Origin: Streptomyces albicerus
Lineage (GTDB): Bacteria; Actinomycetota; Actinomycetes; Streptomycetales; Streptomycetaceae
Direction of reading: 5' to 3'
Assembly (NCBI RefSeq): GCF_008905045.1
Contig: NZ_VWMY01000058.1
Span: 1 to 64,000 of the forward strand
Length of the DNA stretch: 64,000 bases
The position numbers were made by a program, and so were the translations under genes. The notes under the pieces were generated by a model, which was not told where the DNA came from, ran no database searches, and worked only from the letters and a program-made list of their open reading frames with translations. The stretch's first letter is position 1, and each line of letters begins with the position of its first letter. Shown piece by piece: positions 1-8,789 of this stretch.

Positions 1-239
1 TGGTGCAGGCCGGCGTAGGAGAGCTCCATCTCGGACTGGACGCCGGCCACCCTGACGGTGCGGCAACCAACGGCACGCTCGAGGAGGTATCTCAACAACT
101 CGGTCTTCCCGATCCCTGCCTCACCACGCAGGACCAGGACCCCACTACGCCCAGCCCTGGCCCCTGCCAACAGCTCGTCGAGAACCTGGCACTCGCCCTG
201 CCTCCCGAGGAGTCCGGCCCCCGAACCGCTCCTCGCCAT
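1..239 (-). CDS. LuxR-family regulator with N-terminal ATPase domain (partial, N-terminus only)
   Basis: Read on the minus strand from ATG at 239, the first 79 residues run off the left edge of the window. They open with a GLLGRQGE motif and carry a Walker A loop GEAGIGKT at about residue 39, followed by GVQSEMELSYAGLH. This arrangement is the start of the large (about 900 aa) LuxR/MalT-like ATP-dependent regulators of actinomycetes, which end in a LuxR helix-turn-helix. A GGGGAG ribosome site lies 5 bases before the ATG. The family assignment rests on the P-loop and flanking motifs only, because the DNA-binding end is outside the window. Target genes cannot be inferred. Confidence 0.85.
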   Translation of the reverse strand, partial: MARSGSGAGLLGRQGECQVLDELLAGARAGRSGVLVLRGEAGIGKTELLRYLLERAVGCRTVRVAGVQSEMELSYAGLH

Positions 240-360
240 GGCAGCTCCCCTGTCCGGACACTTCGACCGGTATGGTAATACGTCTCCTGATCACGGCGCC
301 CGCGGATCGACCGAGGCAAGAGGGATCCACCGCAGGGCCGTACGAGGACAGTGCGCACTC

Positions 361-495
361 ACAGCCACGATCTTGACTACGAATGTCGGCATCGCCGACT
401 GGGCCGGCGCCTTCGGGGATGCCACCGTCGCCGCCATGCTCGACCGGCTCCTGCACCGGGCCGCGGTCGTCGGCTGGATGTTGCCTCGCGGATGA
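361..495 (+). pseudogene. IstB-like transposase helper ATPase, C-terminal relic
   Basis: The reading frame from about 361 encodes TATILTTNVGIADWAGAFGD, then a segment ending LDRLLHRAAVV, and stops at 493-495. This matches the C-terminal part of IS21-family IstB ATPases (usual pattern: TTN, W, FGD, DRL.H). The Walker A and B domains and the partner IstA are absent and the upstream bases do not continue the homology, so only a scrap remains. The rest of 240-661 shows no other gene. Confidence 0.6.
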
Positions 496-661
496 CGACT
501 TCGACGACGCTGGTTTCCCGGCCGCTGCCGTTGATGCCGACAGGGTCGCCGTAGCAGAAGCCGGTGCAGGTGGGTGTTCTGGCCGGCTCGTGCTCGTGGG
601 CTTCGCTCAAGACGTGTATGCCTCAGCAAAGTTACTCGATCCCTGCTCGTAGGCTTCGGGC

Positions 662-1888
662 GTGAACGACAACGATGTGACGCCCGGCGACGGTGCTTCC
701 GGCCCGCCCCTGTGGGAGCGATTCGGCCCGGCGGAGCTGAAGCAGCTGGCCGAGTCACGCCCGGCGGAGCTGTACGAAGCGGCGGAGCAGTTGTGCCGCC
801 GGGCGTCGGCTGAAGGACCCGAGGGACATGAGGGACACGAGGGACCCGAGGGACCCTCTGAACCCTTCGCGGCGCGGGCCGTCGGACGGATCGCCGAGGC
901 GCTCGCCGACACGCGCTCCCGAGAGTGCGCGAGGTTCGCCGTGGACATCGTGGGGCGGCTGCTGCCGTTCGGGTCCGAGCGGCGGGAGGGAGGTGACCAA
1001 GGCGACCGGCTGCGGCGCTCGGTGGCCGCGCAGCTGGTCAAGACCCAGCAACCGCGTGATCTGGAAGCTCTGTTCGGGGAGCTGCCGGACGTGCTTGAGA
1101 ACCCCGCGGTGGAGGTACGGGCCTGCATCCTCGGGGAGTTCGCCCTGATCGGCGCGGGGCGCGGTCGGCCCGCCCTGGACGCCTACGCGGAGAGACTGCG
1201 CGAGTTGGGGCACCCGTTGGCCCGGCTGCCCAGGACACGCCTGGACATCGAGCACCGGTTCGGGGTCCGGGTCCGGGGCCTGGGGTCGGTGAAAACCCCG
1301 GACCAGCTACGGTCGCGGTTCCCGGAGATTCCTCCCAACGACGGTGGTGCGGCCGCCGGGCGTACGGCCGTTGAGAGGCCCGATGCCAGGCGCGCGGGGA
1401 CGGCCGCCGAGCCCTTCACCGTCAGCGGCTGGTCCCGTGAGCCCGAGGCGCGTTTCTTCACGCTGCCGAGCCCGCTCGCTCCGGACGACTTCAACATCTC
1501 GTTCATCAAGGAACTGCCCCTGGAGTGCCTGGAGGGCGAGGGCACGCGCCGGGGCGGTTCCGTCACCTGCCACACCACGTCCGACGACGCGCTCAACGAA
1601 CTGTTCGCAGCCGCACACAACGGCGGCGTGAACGGGCAGGGCCAGGGTGGCGCGTACGCCCGACTGCACGCCTGGAACAGTCTGTACGCGCTGATGGGGC
1701 TGCCCGACGGCACCCCATTCCAGGAGGCAGTGCGGTGGGCCGCCGACCACCGGTGGCTGCGCTTCATGGCGTTCACGGACTGGTTCCACCACGACACGGC
1801 GGACGTGGCTTTCGCCGTACTCGATCCCGGCCGTACGCGGGTCGCGGTGCTGGCGGCGACCGATACGGATGCCGACGCCGATTTCTAG
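662..1888 (+). CDS. Conserved hypothetical protein (DUF6183-like)
   Basis: A 408-residue soluble protein starting at GTG 662. I recall similar Streptomyces proteins grouped as DUF6183, but cannot check. No signal peptide, membrane segment or catalytic motif is visible. The N-terminal half is charged and helical, with armadillo-like leucine patterns around residues 90-190. An imperfect 9-bp repeat near 811-858 encodes a short Glu-Gly-Pro/His run. The C-terminal part, from about residue 255, is more conserved in appearance (FTVSGWSREPEARFFTLP, and W/F-rich LRFMAFTDWFHHDTADVAFAV). The gene stands alone between transposon relics. A role cannot be given. Confidence 0.75.
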   Translation: MNDNDVTPGDGASGPPLWERFGPAELKQLAESRPAELYEAAEQLCRRASAEGPEGHEGHEGPEGPSEPFAARAVGRIAEALADTRSRECARFAVDIVGRLLPFGSERREGGDQGDRLRRSVAAQLVKTQQPRDLEALFGELPDVLENPAVEVRACILGEFALIGAGRGRPALDAYAERLRELGHPLARLPRTRLDIEHRFGVRVRGLGSVKTPDQLRSRFPEIPPNDGGAAAGRTAVERPDARRAGTAAEPFTVSGWSREPEARFFTLPSPLAPDDFNISFIKELPLECLEGEGTRRGGSVTCHTTSDDALNELFAAAHNGGVNGQGQGGAYARLHAWNSLYALMGLPDGTPFQEAVRWAADHRWLRFMAFTDWFHHDTADVAFAVLDPGRTRVAVLAATDTDADADF

Positions 1889-2044
1889 AGCCGCAGCAGA
1901 CACCTCAGCCGGTTAACGGTCAACGTTCGCCCTGTGACGTGCCGTTCGGTTGCTGCCGTAGCAGGGCTGGGCGGCCACAATGATCACGTCTGAACGTCCC
2001 TCGTGCCCTCCCGTCGCACTTGTCCCGGACCGTTGCGCAGGAGC

Positions 2045-2836
2045 TCAGGCGGCCAGGAACGGCTTGATAGTGCGAACGAGTTCCTCAGGGTGATCGAACT
2101 GCGGTGTGTGCGTGCCCGGGGTCCGCAGCAGCTCAGTCCCGAGGTGGGCGGCGAGCCAGGTGGCGACCTCGTGGAAGAAATCCGGGGAGTCCTGGCTGAT
2201 CAGGGCTCGGGTGGGTGCGGTGATGCCGGCGAGCGCCGCGTCGTCTGGGCGGTACGGCTCGAACTTCCCCATCTCGACGCCGAAGAGCGTCTCGCCGTTC
2301 GCGAGCATCCGCTGGCGTAGCCCCGGCTCCAGCTGCTCCCAGTTGACGTCGCCGGCGGCCCACCGCATGAAGCGTTCGACGGCCGCCTCGGGACCTCCGG
2401 CGGCCATGCCTGCTTCGACGACCGCCCCCACGGCGGCCTGGACCTCGCCCGCGTTCTTCACCACGGACAGCAGTGGGGGTTCGTGCAGTACCGCGCTGCG
2501 GACGACGGCGGGGTGGCTGACGAGCAAGTCCAGGGCGAAGATGGCCCCGTAGCTGTTGCCGTACACGGCAGCGGGAGCGAGCCCGAGCGCGGTGAGCAGG
2601 GCGGCCGCGTCGTCCGCCTGCTCGGCCACCGAGGTCGTTTGCCACCCGGCGGGACGCGGACTGCGCGAGTTGCCCCGTCGGTCGTAGCTGAGCACGGTGA
2701 ACTCGTCGGCGAGCAAGCCCGCGACCCGGTCGAAGTTGCCGGCATCGCCGCCCGCACCGGCGATGAACAGCACCGACGGGCCGGTGCCGCGCAGGTCGTA
2801 GTAGATGTCCGTCCCGTTGACGGCGACCGACGGCAT
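2045..2836 (-). CDS. Alpha/beta-fold hydrolase
   Basis: A 263-residue single-domain alpha/beta hydrolase starting at ATG 2836, chosen because GGAGGAGG lies just upstream and because the family-typical N-terminus MPSVAVNGTDIYYDLRG starts there. An oxyanion region FIAGAGG is near residue 25, the nucleophile elbow is GNSYG near residue 95, and the likely catalytic His lies in GTHTPQFDHP near the C-terminus. Members hydrolyse esters, epoxides or C-C bonds in the cytoplasm, and the substrate cannot be read from the sequence. It is monocistronic, facing away from the IS630 relic. Confidence 0.88.
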   Translation of the reverse strand: MPSVAVNGTDIYYDLRGTGPSVLFIAGAGGDAGNFDRVAGLLADEFTVLSYDRRGNSRSPRPAGWQTTSVAEQADDAAALLTALGLAPAAVYGNSYGAIFALDLLVSHPAVVRSAVLHEPPLLSVVKNAGEVQAAVGAVVEAGMAAGGPEAAVERFMRWAAGDVNWEQLEPGLRQRMLANGETLFGVEMGKFEPYRPDDAALAGITAPTRALISQDSPDFFHEVATWLAAHLGTELLRTPGTHTPQFDHPEELVRTIKPFLAA

Positions 2837-3133
2837 GGCCTCCTCCTTCACTCGGCCTTCACTCGGCGTGGGTCTTCCCGCCTTGCGCTCGGATACTTCC
2901 GGTCCGGCCACCCGTGCGCATCGGACGCGGCGCGCGGTGTCGCCTGCGGGTGGGCGTGTCGAGCGGCTGAACGGGGGCCGCCGCGTTGCGGCTCCGAGCG
3001 GGCGCAAGACCTACTGCCGCATCAGCAAACCTGTGGTGCGGTGACGTGGCGCCAACTTTTGGATTCCACTCCGCGGCGCGCGTCGTCGCGGCGACCGCCG
3101 TCTTGCCGCCAATCTGTGCTGGTGGCAGGGCGA

Positions 3134-3340
3134 GTGCGGGTTCGTGAGACCGATGATGATGGGGGCAGGCGGCTGCTGCGGATCATCCGCAGGGGCACCG
3201 GGTCGGTGGTGACCTGGCGGCGGGCGCGGATGGTGTTGCTGTCCGCGCAGGGCATGCCCGTGGGGAAGATCTCCGAGGTGACGTTCACCAGCGCGGACCG
3301 GGTCCGGGATGTGATCCACAACTTCCGTACACGCTGTTGA
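3134..3340 (+). pseudogene. IS630-family transposase, N-terminal relic
   Basis: A frame from GTG 3134 encodes RRLLRIIRRGTGSVVTWRRA, then MVLLSAQGM, TSADRVRDVIHNF and a stop at 3340. This is the helix-turn-helix N-terminus found in IS630-type transposases of Streptomyces. The homology ends abruptly at RTRC, and the DDE catalytic domain (about 270 residues) is missing. The gap 2837-3133 holds the hydrolase promoter region and nothing else recognisable. Confidence 0.65.
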
Positions 3341-3370
3341 GAGTGCGTCACCTGAGCTGTCGACACATGC

Positions 3371-4816
3371 TCACGCGGCGGAGCCCCACGCCTCCATCAG
3401 TTGCGTGGGCCCATACGTCCCCGCCAGCCCGTCCACCGTGAACCCGGAGCGGGACACCGCGATGAGCGGAGTGTCCTCGTCGGCACCGGGGACGGCGAGG
3501 GCGTCCCGGGCCAGCGTGGTCAGGGCGCGACGGTCGAAGGAGGCGTGTTCGTGCCACTTGATCGAGCCGACGAAGGCGATCTCGCGGGCGGGTGAGCGGT
3601 CCGCACCGACCAGGTCCACCTCGGGATTGTTCGTACGGGGCCACCAGCCGCCCACTTCTCTCACCTGTGGCCACGTCTCGTCGGGGAGTAGGCGGGCCAG
3701 GGACTCCCGTACGACGGGTTCGATCGCTCGTCCGCGCCACGAGGTCCAGCCGCGTTCGACCGTCTCGGCCACCAGGCGCCCGCGTCCGCGCTCGATGTCG
3801 GCGATCCCCTTCTCCAGGAAGGCCAGCCAGAAGCGGAGGTAGGGATCGGCGACGCGATAGCGGCGGTCGCGGTCGCCCGGGCGGGTCGAGAGCGGAGTGT
3901 CGACGGCGACGAGTCGCTTGTCCGCGAGGGTGCGCAGGGCCGGGTTGAGTGAGCCCGGCGGGAGGGGGCGGTCGGCGGCGCCGGCTTTCGCGGCGATCGT
4001 CCCGAAGGTGCGTTCACCGCTGCCGATCACGGACAGCACGTGCCTGGCCTGGAGGGCCGTGGGGAACTCGGCGGCCAGGATCCGCTCGCCGGAGACGAGG
4101 AGCGGAGAGGTGGGGTCGTCGAGGGCGCGGGCGAGGAAGTCGGTGCGGCTCTCGCCCTCCCGCCACTCCTGGCAGACGAGCGGCAGGCCGCCGGTGATCA
4201 GGTGGGCGTCGAAGGCCTCCGCGGCCGGGAGTCCGGTCATCGCCATGACCTCGGCGGGGGAGAGGGGCGCCAGGACCATCTCGACCCCTCGCTGGTGGAA
4301 GGGGCGGCCATAGGCGGAAAGCTGTTCCATCATCGCCAGGTCGCTGCCGATGAGGATGAGCAGCACGGGTTTCCGGCTCAGCACTCGGTCCCACACCGTC
4401 TGCAGAGTGCCCTCCAGGACCGGGTCGCCTTCGATCATCCAGGGCAGCTCGTCCAGGACGACGACGCTGGGGGCGTCGTCGGGGAGTACCGCGGCGAGTT
4501 GGCGAAGGGCGGTGTCCCAGTCGGTCACGGTGGTGACGCCTGTGAGGAGGGCGGTATCGGGGAGTGTCGAGTGCCGGACCTCGGCCAGGAAGCGGGCCCG
4601 CTCCCGTTGGGGGTCCTCGCCCCGGGTGCCTTGGTGGACTACGTACGGCACCTGGGCGCGCTCGCAGAACAGGTCCACCAGGCGCGACTTCCCGACCCGG
4701 CGCCGGCCGCGGAGCAGCAGAGCCCTGCCGCGCTGGTCGCCCCGGCCGTCGCGAACCCATGAGAGGTGGCGGTCCAGGGCGGCCAGCTCTGAACTGCGGC
4801 CTACGAAGCCTGGCAT
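3371..4816 (-). CDS. AAA+ ATP-binding protein with DUF234-like C-terminus
   Basis: A 481-residue cytoplasmic ATPase of the archaeal-type AAA+ class. It starts MPGFVGRSSELAALDRHL, has a P-loop GRRRVGKSRL near residue 37, a Walker B VVVLDELPW near 120 and a sensor region LLILIGSD near 153. A winged-helix segment follows (about 260-310), then a C-terminal domain with W-rich motifs and PEVDLVGAD, like the nuclease-fold DUF234 domain that ends these proteins. Function is unknown for most members; some behave as DNA-associated or toxin-like ATPases. It is monocistronic. Confidence 0.85.
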   Translation of the reverse strand: MPGFVGRSSELAALDRHLSWVRDGRGDQRGRALLLRGRRRVGKSRLVDLFCERAQVPYVVHQGTRGEDPQRERARFLAEVRHSTLPDTALLTGVTTVTDWDTALRQLAAVLPDDAPSVVVLDELPWMIEGDPVLEGTLQTVWDRVLSRKPVLLILIGSDLAMMEQLSAYGRPFHQRGVEMVLAPLSPAEVMAMTGLPAAEAFDAHLITGGLPLVCQEWREGESRTDFLARALDDPTSPLLVSGERILAAEFPTALQARHVLSVIGSGERTFGTIAAKAGAADRPLPPGSLNPALRTLADKRLVAVDTPLSTRPGDRDRRYRVADPYLRFWLAFLEKGIADIERGRGRLVAETVERGWTSWRGRAIEPVVRESLARLLPDETWPQVREVGGWWPRTNNPEVDLVGADRSPAREIAFVGSIKWHEHASFDRRALTTLARDALAVPGADEDTPLIAVSRSGFTVDGLAGTYGPTQLMEAWGSAA

Positions 4817-4976
4817 CGGCCCACCCCGCCGCGCGGGATTGTCTGGCTCGTGCCGGTCCCTGTCTGGCTTGTGCGGGTGCCCGTCTGACTCGTGCTGGTC
4901 ATACTCAAGTGAACCATAGTATGGAGAATGCGAGTAGCGGACCGAACGCTACATGTGACGAGCATGCGCGACGCAA

Positions 4977-5008
4977 GGAGGGCCGGCACCTACTGGTGCC
5001 GGCCCTCC
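4977..5008 (-). terminator. Rho-independent-type hairpin downstream of the cold shock gene
   Basis: A perfect 14-bp stem (GGAGGGCCGGCACC at 4977-4990, complement at 4995-5008) with a 4-base loop lies 40 bases after the cold shock stop codon. It lacks a long U-run, as is usual in Streptomyces. Confidence 0.8.
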
Positions 5009-5047
5009 TCATACGTTCAACTACGGCAGGTCAGGCCCGCCGCGTCG

Positions 5048-5251
5048 TCACAGCGGGCGGACGCGCGAGGCCTGCGGGCCCTTGGGGCCCTGGACGACCT
5101 CGAACTCAACGTGCTGGTTCTCCTCGAGGCTACGGAAGCCCGAGCTGTCGATCTCCGAGTAGTGCACGAAGACGTCCGGTCCGCCGTCGGCCTGGGCGAT
5201 GAAGCCGAAGCCCTTCTCGGCGTTGAACCACTTCACGGTTCCCTGAGTCAT
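5048..5251 (-). CDS. Cold shock protein (CspA family)
   Basis: A 67-residue single cold-shock domain that binds single-stranded RNA and DNA and acts as an RNA chaperone. Both RNA-binding motifs are intact: RNP1 KGFGFI and RNP2 VFVHYS. The start is MTQGTVKWFNAEKG, typical of Streptomyces CspA/ScoF proteins, with an AAGGGAG ribosome site just before the ATG at 5251. The roughly 255-base region to the next gene (5252-5506) would hold the promoter and a long leader of the kind seen on csp mRNAs. A strong hairpin follows the gene. Confidence 0.95.
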   Translation of the reverse strand: MTQGTVKWFNAEKGFGFIAQADGGPDVFVHYSEIDSSGFRSLEENQHVEFEVVQGPKGPQASRVRPL

Positions 5252-5506
5252 TGCTGCTCCCTTACAGGGGCTGGGTGAGGGACTCGCACCGTGCGAGACC
5301 CCGGCCGGTTAACGACGCGGCTGCTCCAGCACAATCTGGAAGGCAAGCTTCGCGCCCGCAACATCGTTCTCTGCGAGCATGCGACTGACACAAACACACA
5401 AGTAAAACTGCGACCGTCTCGTACAACCTGGCCGCTGCCGGAATCATTCCCGCCCGGCCGATCCCATTTCCGATCCCTTTCCGATCCGGATCGTACGTCC
5501 GTCCGC

Positions 5507-6559
5507 TCAGCCCTTCCCGGCGGCCGAGACCGACACGGGCTCATGCGGCCCGCCGCCGGCCTCGTCGGCGTCCGCGGTCTCCGCCAGCAGATGCCGCAGC
5601 TTCTCGCCCTCGACGTCCACGTTGGGCATGATCCGGTCCAGCCACGCGGGCAGCGCCCAGGCCCGGCGGCCGAGCAGGGCCATGACCGCCGGCACGAGGG
5701 TCATGCGGACGACGAACGCGTCGAACAGGACGGCGGAGGCGAGGCCCAGACCGATCGACTTGATCAGTGCCACGTCGTCGAGCAGGAACCCGGCGAACAC
5801 CGAGATCATGATGACCGCGGCCGCCGTGACCACTCGGGCCCCGTGCCGGAAGCCGGAGACCACCGCCTCGGTCGGCTCGGCACCGTGTACGTACTCCTCC
5901 CGCATCCGGGTCACCAGGAAGACCTCGGAGTCCATGGCGAGCCCGAACACGACACCGATCATGAAGATCGGCAGGACGCTCATGATCGGTGCGGTCTGGG
6001 AGACGCCGAAGACGTCCGCGAGCCAGCCCCACTGGAAGACCGCGACGACGACACCGAGCGTGGCGACGACGCTGAGCAGGAAGCCGAGGGCGGCCTTGAG
6101 TGGGACCAGGATCGATCGGAAGACCAGCAGCAGGAGGACCAGGGCCAGGCCGACGACCACCGCCAGGTAGGGGATGAGGGCGTCGCCGAGCTTGGCGGAG
6201 ACGTCGATGTTGACCGCGGTGGTGCCGGTGACCATTAACTCGGCGCCGGTGTCGTCGTGCAGGGCCGCGCCGCGGTCGCGGATGGCGGAGACCAGGTCGA
6301 CGGTGTCCTGGCTGCTGGGGGAGCTCTTCGGGACGGCGCTGATCAGGGCCACGTCTCCGGACCCGTTGAACACCGCCGGACGCACCGTGGCGACGTCGGG
6401 CATCTTGCCGAGCTGCGTGACCGCGTCCTCGGCGGCGGCCTTCGGAGCCTCGCTGTCACGGGCGTCGACGACCACGGTCAGCGGGCCGTTGTAGCCGTCG
6501 CCGAAACCCTGGGTGATGGTGTCGTAGGCGATGCGCTCGCTGCTGCCGGGACTGGCCAT
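5507..6559 (-). pseudogene. MMPL/RND-family transporter, N-terminally truncated
   Basis: 350 residues corresponding to the C-terminal half of an MMPL exporter (normally 700-750 aa). They contain the second periplasmic loop, then six membrane spans from about residue 130, with the conserved core GLAMDSEVFLVTRMREEY and a terminal span ending VRMTLVPAVMALLGRRAWALP. Homology continues a few codons upstream of the first ATG (IALPDDG) and then breaks near 6580. The first membrane domain is therefore missing, probably through an insertion or deletion in the adjoining relic-rich stretch. A product from the internal ATG is possible but unlikely to transport. Confidence 0.75.
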
Positions 6560-6698
6560 GCCGTCGTCGGGCAGGGCGATCTCCCAGCAGAGAAAGCATC
6601 GGGACGAAAAATGGGCCCTGCGCGACCCATTGCCTCAGGCTAGGAAGCGATCTCCGGCGACCCCAGGCACCGCGGAAGCGAAAACAACCCGGCCGCGT

Positions 6699-6712
6699 AG
6701 TACCGGGGTACT
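6699..6712. promoter_or_regulatory. Short palindrome of unknown role
   Basis: AGTACCGGGGTACT is a 6-bp inverted repeat with a 2-base centre, in the otherwise featureless 6581-6787 gap between the truncated transporter and the membrane-protein relic. It could be an orphaned operator. Confidence 0.25.
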
Positions 6713-6787
6713 AATCGCCCTCGTCCTGAAGCACATGCGGGGCGGCTGGAAGCACACGTGGGGTTGCTGGGTGACCGGCGTCCGCCC

Positions 6788-7029
6788 GTGACACCACCCG
6801 GCGGCCCTCGGCCGAAAGCCCCTGTCGGCCCGTTGCGGCACGTCCTGGAAGGGGCCGCGGCCGCGCTGTGCCGCTCGGTGTGACGCTGGTCGGGGCTCTC
6901 GTGCTCTGGCAGGTGTTCTCCCGGCCGCTGCGGCAACGGCGGTTCGACGTCGGTGACCTGGGCGTCCGTGCACTCGGCGCGGCGGCGCCCGCCCTGCTCG
7001 TCTTCCTGGCCGTGGCCGGTTCGGCGCTC
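6788..7029 (+). pseudogene. Membrane-protein relic with frameshift (streptophobe-like)
   Basis: Two overlapping frames read as one interrupted membrane protein: from GTG 6788 the frame gives PLRHVLEGAAAALCRS and stops at 6883, while the next frame from 6868 gives VPLGVTLVGALVLWQVFSRP and a second hydrophobic stretch ALLVFLAVAGSAL. The pattern resembles the Streptomyces multi-pass 'streptophobe' proteins, but I cannot verify it. The frame then joins the IS256 fragment at 7030, making a chimeric open frame with no sensible product. Confidence 0.45.
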
Positions 7030-7353
7030 AAGATCACCGATGACGAGGCCGAACTGCTGGCCTTTTACGATTTCCCGGCCGAGCACTGGATCCCTCTGCG
7101 GACCACCAATCCCATCGAGTCGACCTTCGGCACCGTCCGGCTGCGAATCAAGGTCACCAAGGGCGCCGGCTCCCGCGCGGCAGCCTTGGCCATGGTGTTC
7201 AAGCTGGTCGAGTCCGCCCAGACCCGCTGGCGGGCCGTGAACGCGCCGCACCTGGTCGCCCTCGTGCGGGCCGGAGCTTCGAACGCGGTCGGCTCGTCGA
7301 ACGCCCCGAGGCTCACGCGGCCTGAATCACCGCAACTGATCGACTGCTCTTGA
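7030..7353 (+). pseudogene. IS256-family transposase, C-terminal relic
   Basis: From KITDDEAELLAFYDFPAEHW (7030 on) the frame carries the highly conserved end of IS256 transposases, including LRTTNPIESTFGTVRLR, the KVTKGAGSRAAALAMVFKL segment, and WRAVNAPHLVALVRAG. The last roughly 20 residues no longer match, so the extreme end is also altered. The catalytic DDE region is absent. It is fused in frame to the preceding membrane-protein scrap. Confidence 0.8.
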
Positions 7354-7462
7354 TTTACGCCTCGTCAGGTCGATGAGTTTGCCTGCTGTCTGAAGTCTTC
7401 CACTGTGACATTCCCGCCCCTGTGGGGCGAGAAGCGGAGCATCCCCATGCCATGGAGGAGAG

Positions 7463-8059
7463 ATGGAGGCCACGATGAGCAATCCGATTCGGCTGTACAT
7501 GTCGATGTCGCTCGACGGCTATATCGCCGGCCCGGACGATCGGCCAGGGCAGGAGCTCGGACGCGACGGTGGACGGCTCTTCAACTGGCTCGACGACCGG
7601 GAGTCCGACGGTCCGAGCGGACAGGTTTATCGCGAGGCGCTGGCGACCGGCGCGGTGATCTCCGGCCGTCGGACCTTCGAACTCGCCGGACGCTGGCAGG
7701 GCGACCATCACGACGGTGTGCCGATCTTCGTCCTCACCCACCATGTGGATGACGGGGACGTGCCACCCGGCCACGCGCGATTCGTCACCGACGTCGAGGA
7801 CTGCGCCCGTCAGGCTCGCGCGGCCGCCGGGGACCGGCCGGTCATGGTCCATGGGGCGGGCGCGGCCCAAGCGCTCCTCCGGGCCGGGCACATCGACGAG
7901 ATGGAGATCCACCTGGTTCAGGTCCTCCTCGGGGGCGGCCGACGACTCTTCGACCACCTCGGTGGTGATCACATCGAACTCGACCTCGTCCGACGGCTCG
8001 AGGACCGAGACGTCACGCACCTCCGCTACCGGGTACGCCGACCCGAGGAAACCGCATGA
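7463..8059 (+). CDS. Dihydrofolate reductase-fold / RibD C-terminal-domain protein
   Basis: A 198-residue single-domain protein with the RibD_C/DHFR-like fold: the opening strand IRLYMSMSLDGYIAGPDDRP, the substrate region VISGRRTFEL near residue 70, and a glycine-rich NADPH site VMVHGAGAAQALLRAG near 127. Members are NADPH-dependent reductases of uncertain substrate, often annotated YwjB/YyaP-like. ATG 7463 and ATG 7475 are both preceded by GGAGG; the second gives the family-typical MSNPIRLY start. Its stop overlaps the next gene by four bases (ATGA), so the two are translationally coupled. Confidence 0.88.
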   Translation: MEATMSNPIRLYMSMSLDGYIAGPDDRPGQELGRDGGRLFNWLDDRESDGPSGQVYREALATGAVISGRRTFELAGRWQGDHHDGVPIFVLTHHVDDGDVPPGHARFVTDVEDCARQARAAAGDRPVMVHGAGAAQALLRAGHIDEMEIHLVQVLLGGGRRLFDHLGGDHIELDLVRRLEDRDVTHLRYRVRRPEETA

Positions 8060-8469
8060 AGACGCTCTTCGTCGCCTACCGCGTCACCGACCTGGGCCGC
8101 TCACTCGATTTCTACACCGCCTTGGGCTACGTCGAGCTGGGCAGGGTCGACGGCGGCGAGGGGAGTCACCTCGTGATCCTCCAGTTCCCCGGCGAACCGG
8201 CGGCCTCGCTCGAACTGGTCCACCGTCCCGTCGACGGACGCGTCGACGTGGGCAGCGGTTTCGACCACCTCGCGATCCAAGTGGACGGACTGGCCGCCAC
8301 CCTGGAGCGGCTGACCGACGCCGGCCTGGAGCCGGGAGCTGTCCAGTACCCGGGCGGCCCTCGCGGCCCGAAGACGTCGTGGCTCACCGACCCGGATGGC
8401 TACCGGATCGAGTTGGTGGAGTGGCCGTCTGGACACCCCGACGGCATCACCGCCGCGGACTTCTCCTGA
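8056..8469 (+). CDS. VOC-superfamily (glyoxalase/bleomycin-resistance-fold) protein
   Basis: A 137-residue VOC domain with paired beta-alpha-beta-beta-beta modules. The first begins KTLFVAYRVTDLGRSLDFYT, the second around GFDHLAIQVDGLAATLERL, and it ends at DPDGYRIELVEW. The conserved His in DHLAIQV and Glu in YRIELVE are likely metal ligands. Family members include glyoxalase I, dioxygenases and drug-binding proteins. It overlaps the upstream reductase gene by ATGA, which suggests a two-gene operon, perhaps handling the same small aldehyde or xenobiotic; that link is inference. Confidence 0.88.
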   Translation: MKTLFVAYRVTDLGRSLDFYTALGYVELGRVDGGEGSHLVILQFPGEPAASLELVHRPVDGRVDVGSGFDHLAIQVDGLAATLERLTDAGLEPGAVQYPGGPRGPKTSWLTDPDGYRIELVEWPSGHPDGITAADFS

Positions 8470-8540
8470 GCGGTCCGGTGAGCGGAGTGAAGAAGCTTCG
8501 CTTCGGGGCGGGCGCGGCGCAGCGCGGCATCCCCACCCCA

Positions 8541-8771
8541 TCCACCAGCTCCCGCACCCGCGCCACCGGCGGCGCCGGACTCGGCCTGGCCATCGTGGAC
8601 TCCCTGGTCACCGCCCACGCCGGACGCGTCGAGATCCACTCCACGACGGGCCACGGCGCCACCTTCCAGGTACTGCTCCCGCACCCCACCGACCCGGGGA
8701 CGCCGTGCGAGCCACCGGCCGACCCGGCACCTCGGGCACACCGAACAGGGAAACCAATTTACTTGAGTTAG
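8541..8771 (+). pseudogene. Sensor histidine kinase, C-terminal ATPase relic
   Basis: The frame contains TRATGGAGLGLAIVDSLVTA, HAGRVEI and GHGATFQVLLP, which is the G2 box and end of a HATPase_c domain. There is no upstream N, G1 or F box, dimerisation domain or sensor, so only the last 60 or so residues of a kinase remain. The stop overlaps the operator of the next gene. Confidence 0.65.
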
Positions 8772-8778
8772 GCAAGTA
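8760..8778 (+). promoter_or_regulatory. Putative MarR operator/promoter
   Basis: TACTTG and its complement CAAGTA are separated by 7 bases, 12 bases before the MarR start codon. This position and symmetry fit autoregulation by the downstream gene. Confidence 0.5.
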
Positions 8779-8789
8779 GATGCTAGGGT

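Noticed and set aside
4801..4989. A 62-residue minus-strand frame with TSQTGT repeats upstream of the ATPase
   Set aside because: It has no ribosome site, its repeat is part of imperfect CTGGCTCGTG-type iterations in the promoter gap, and it overlaps the terminator hairpin.
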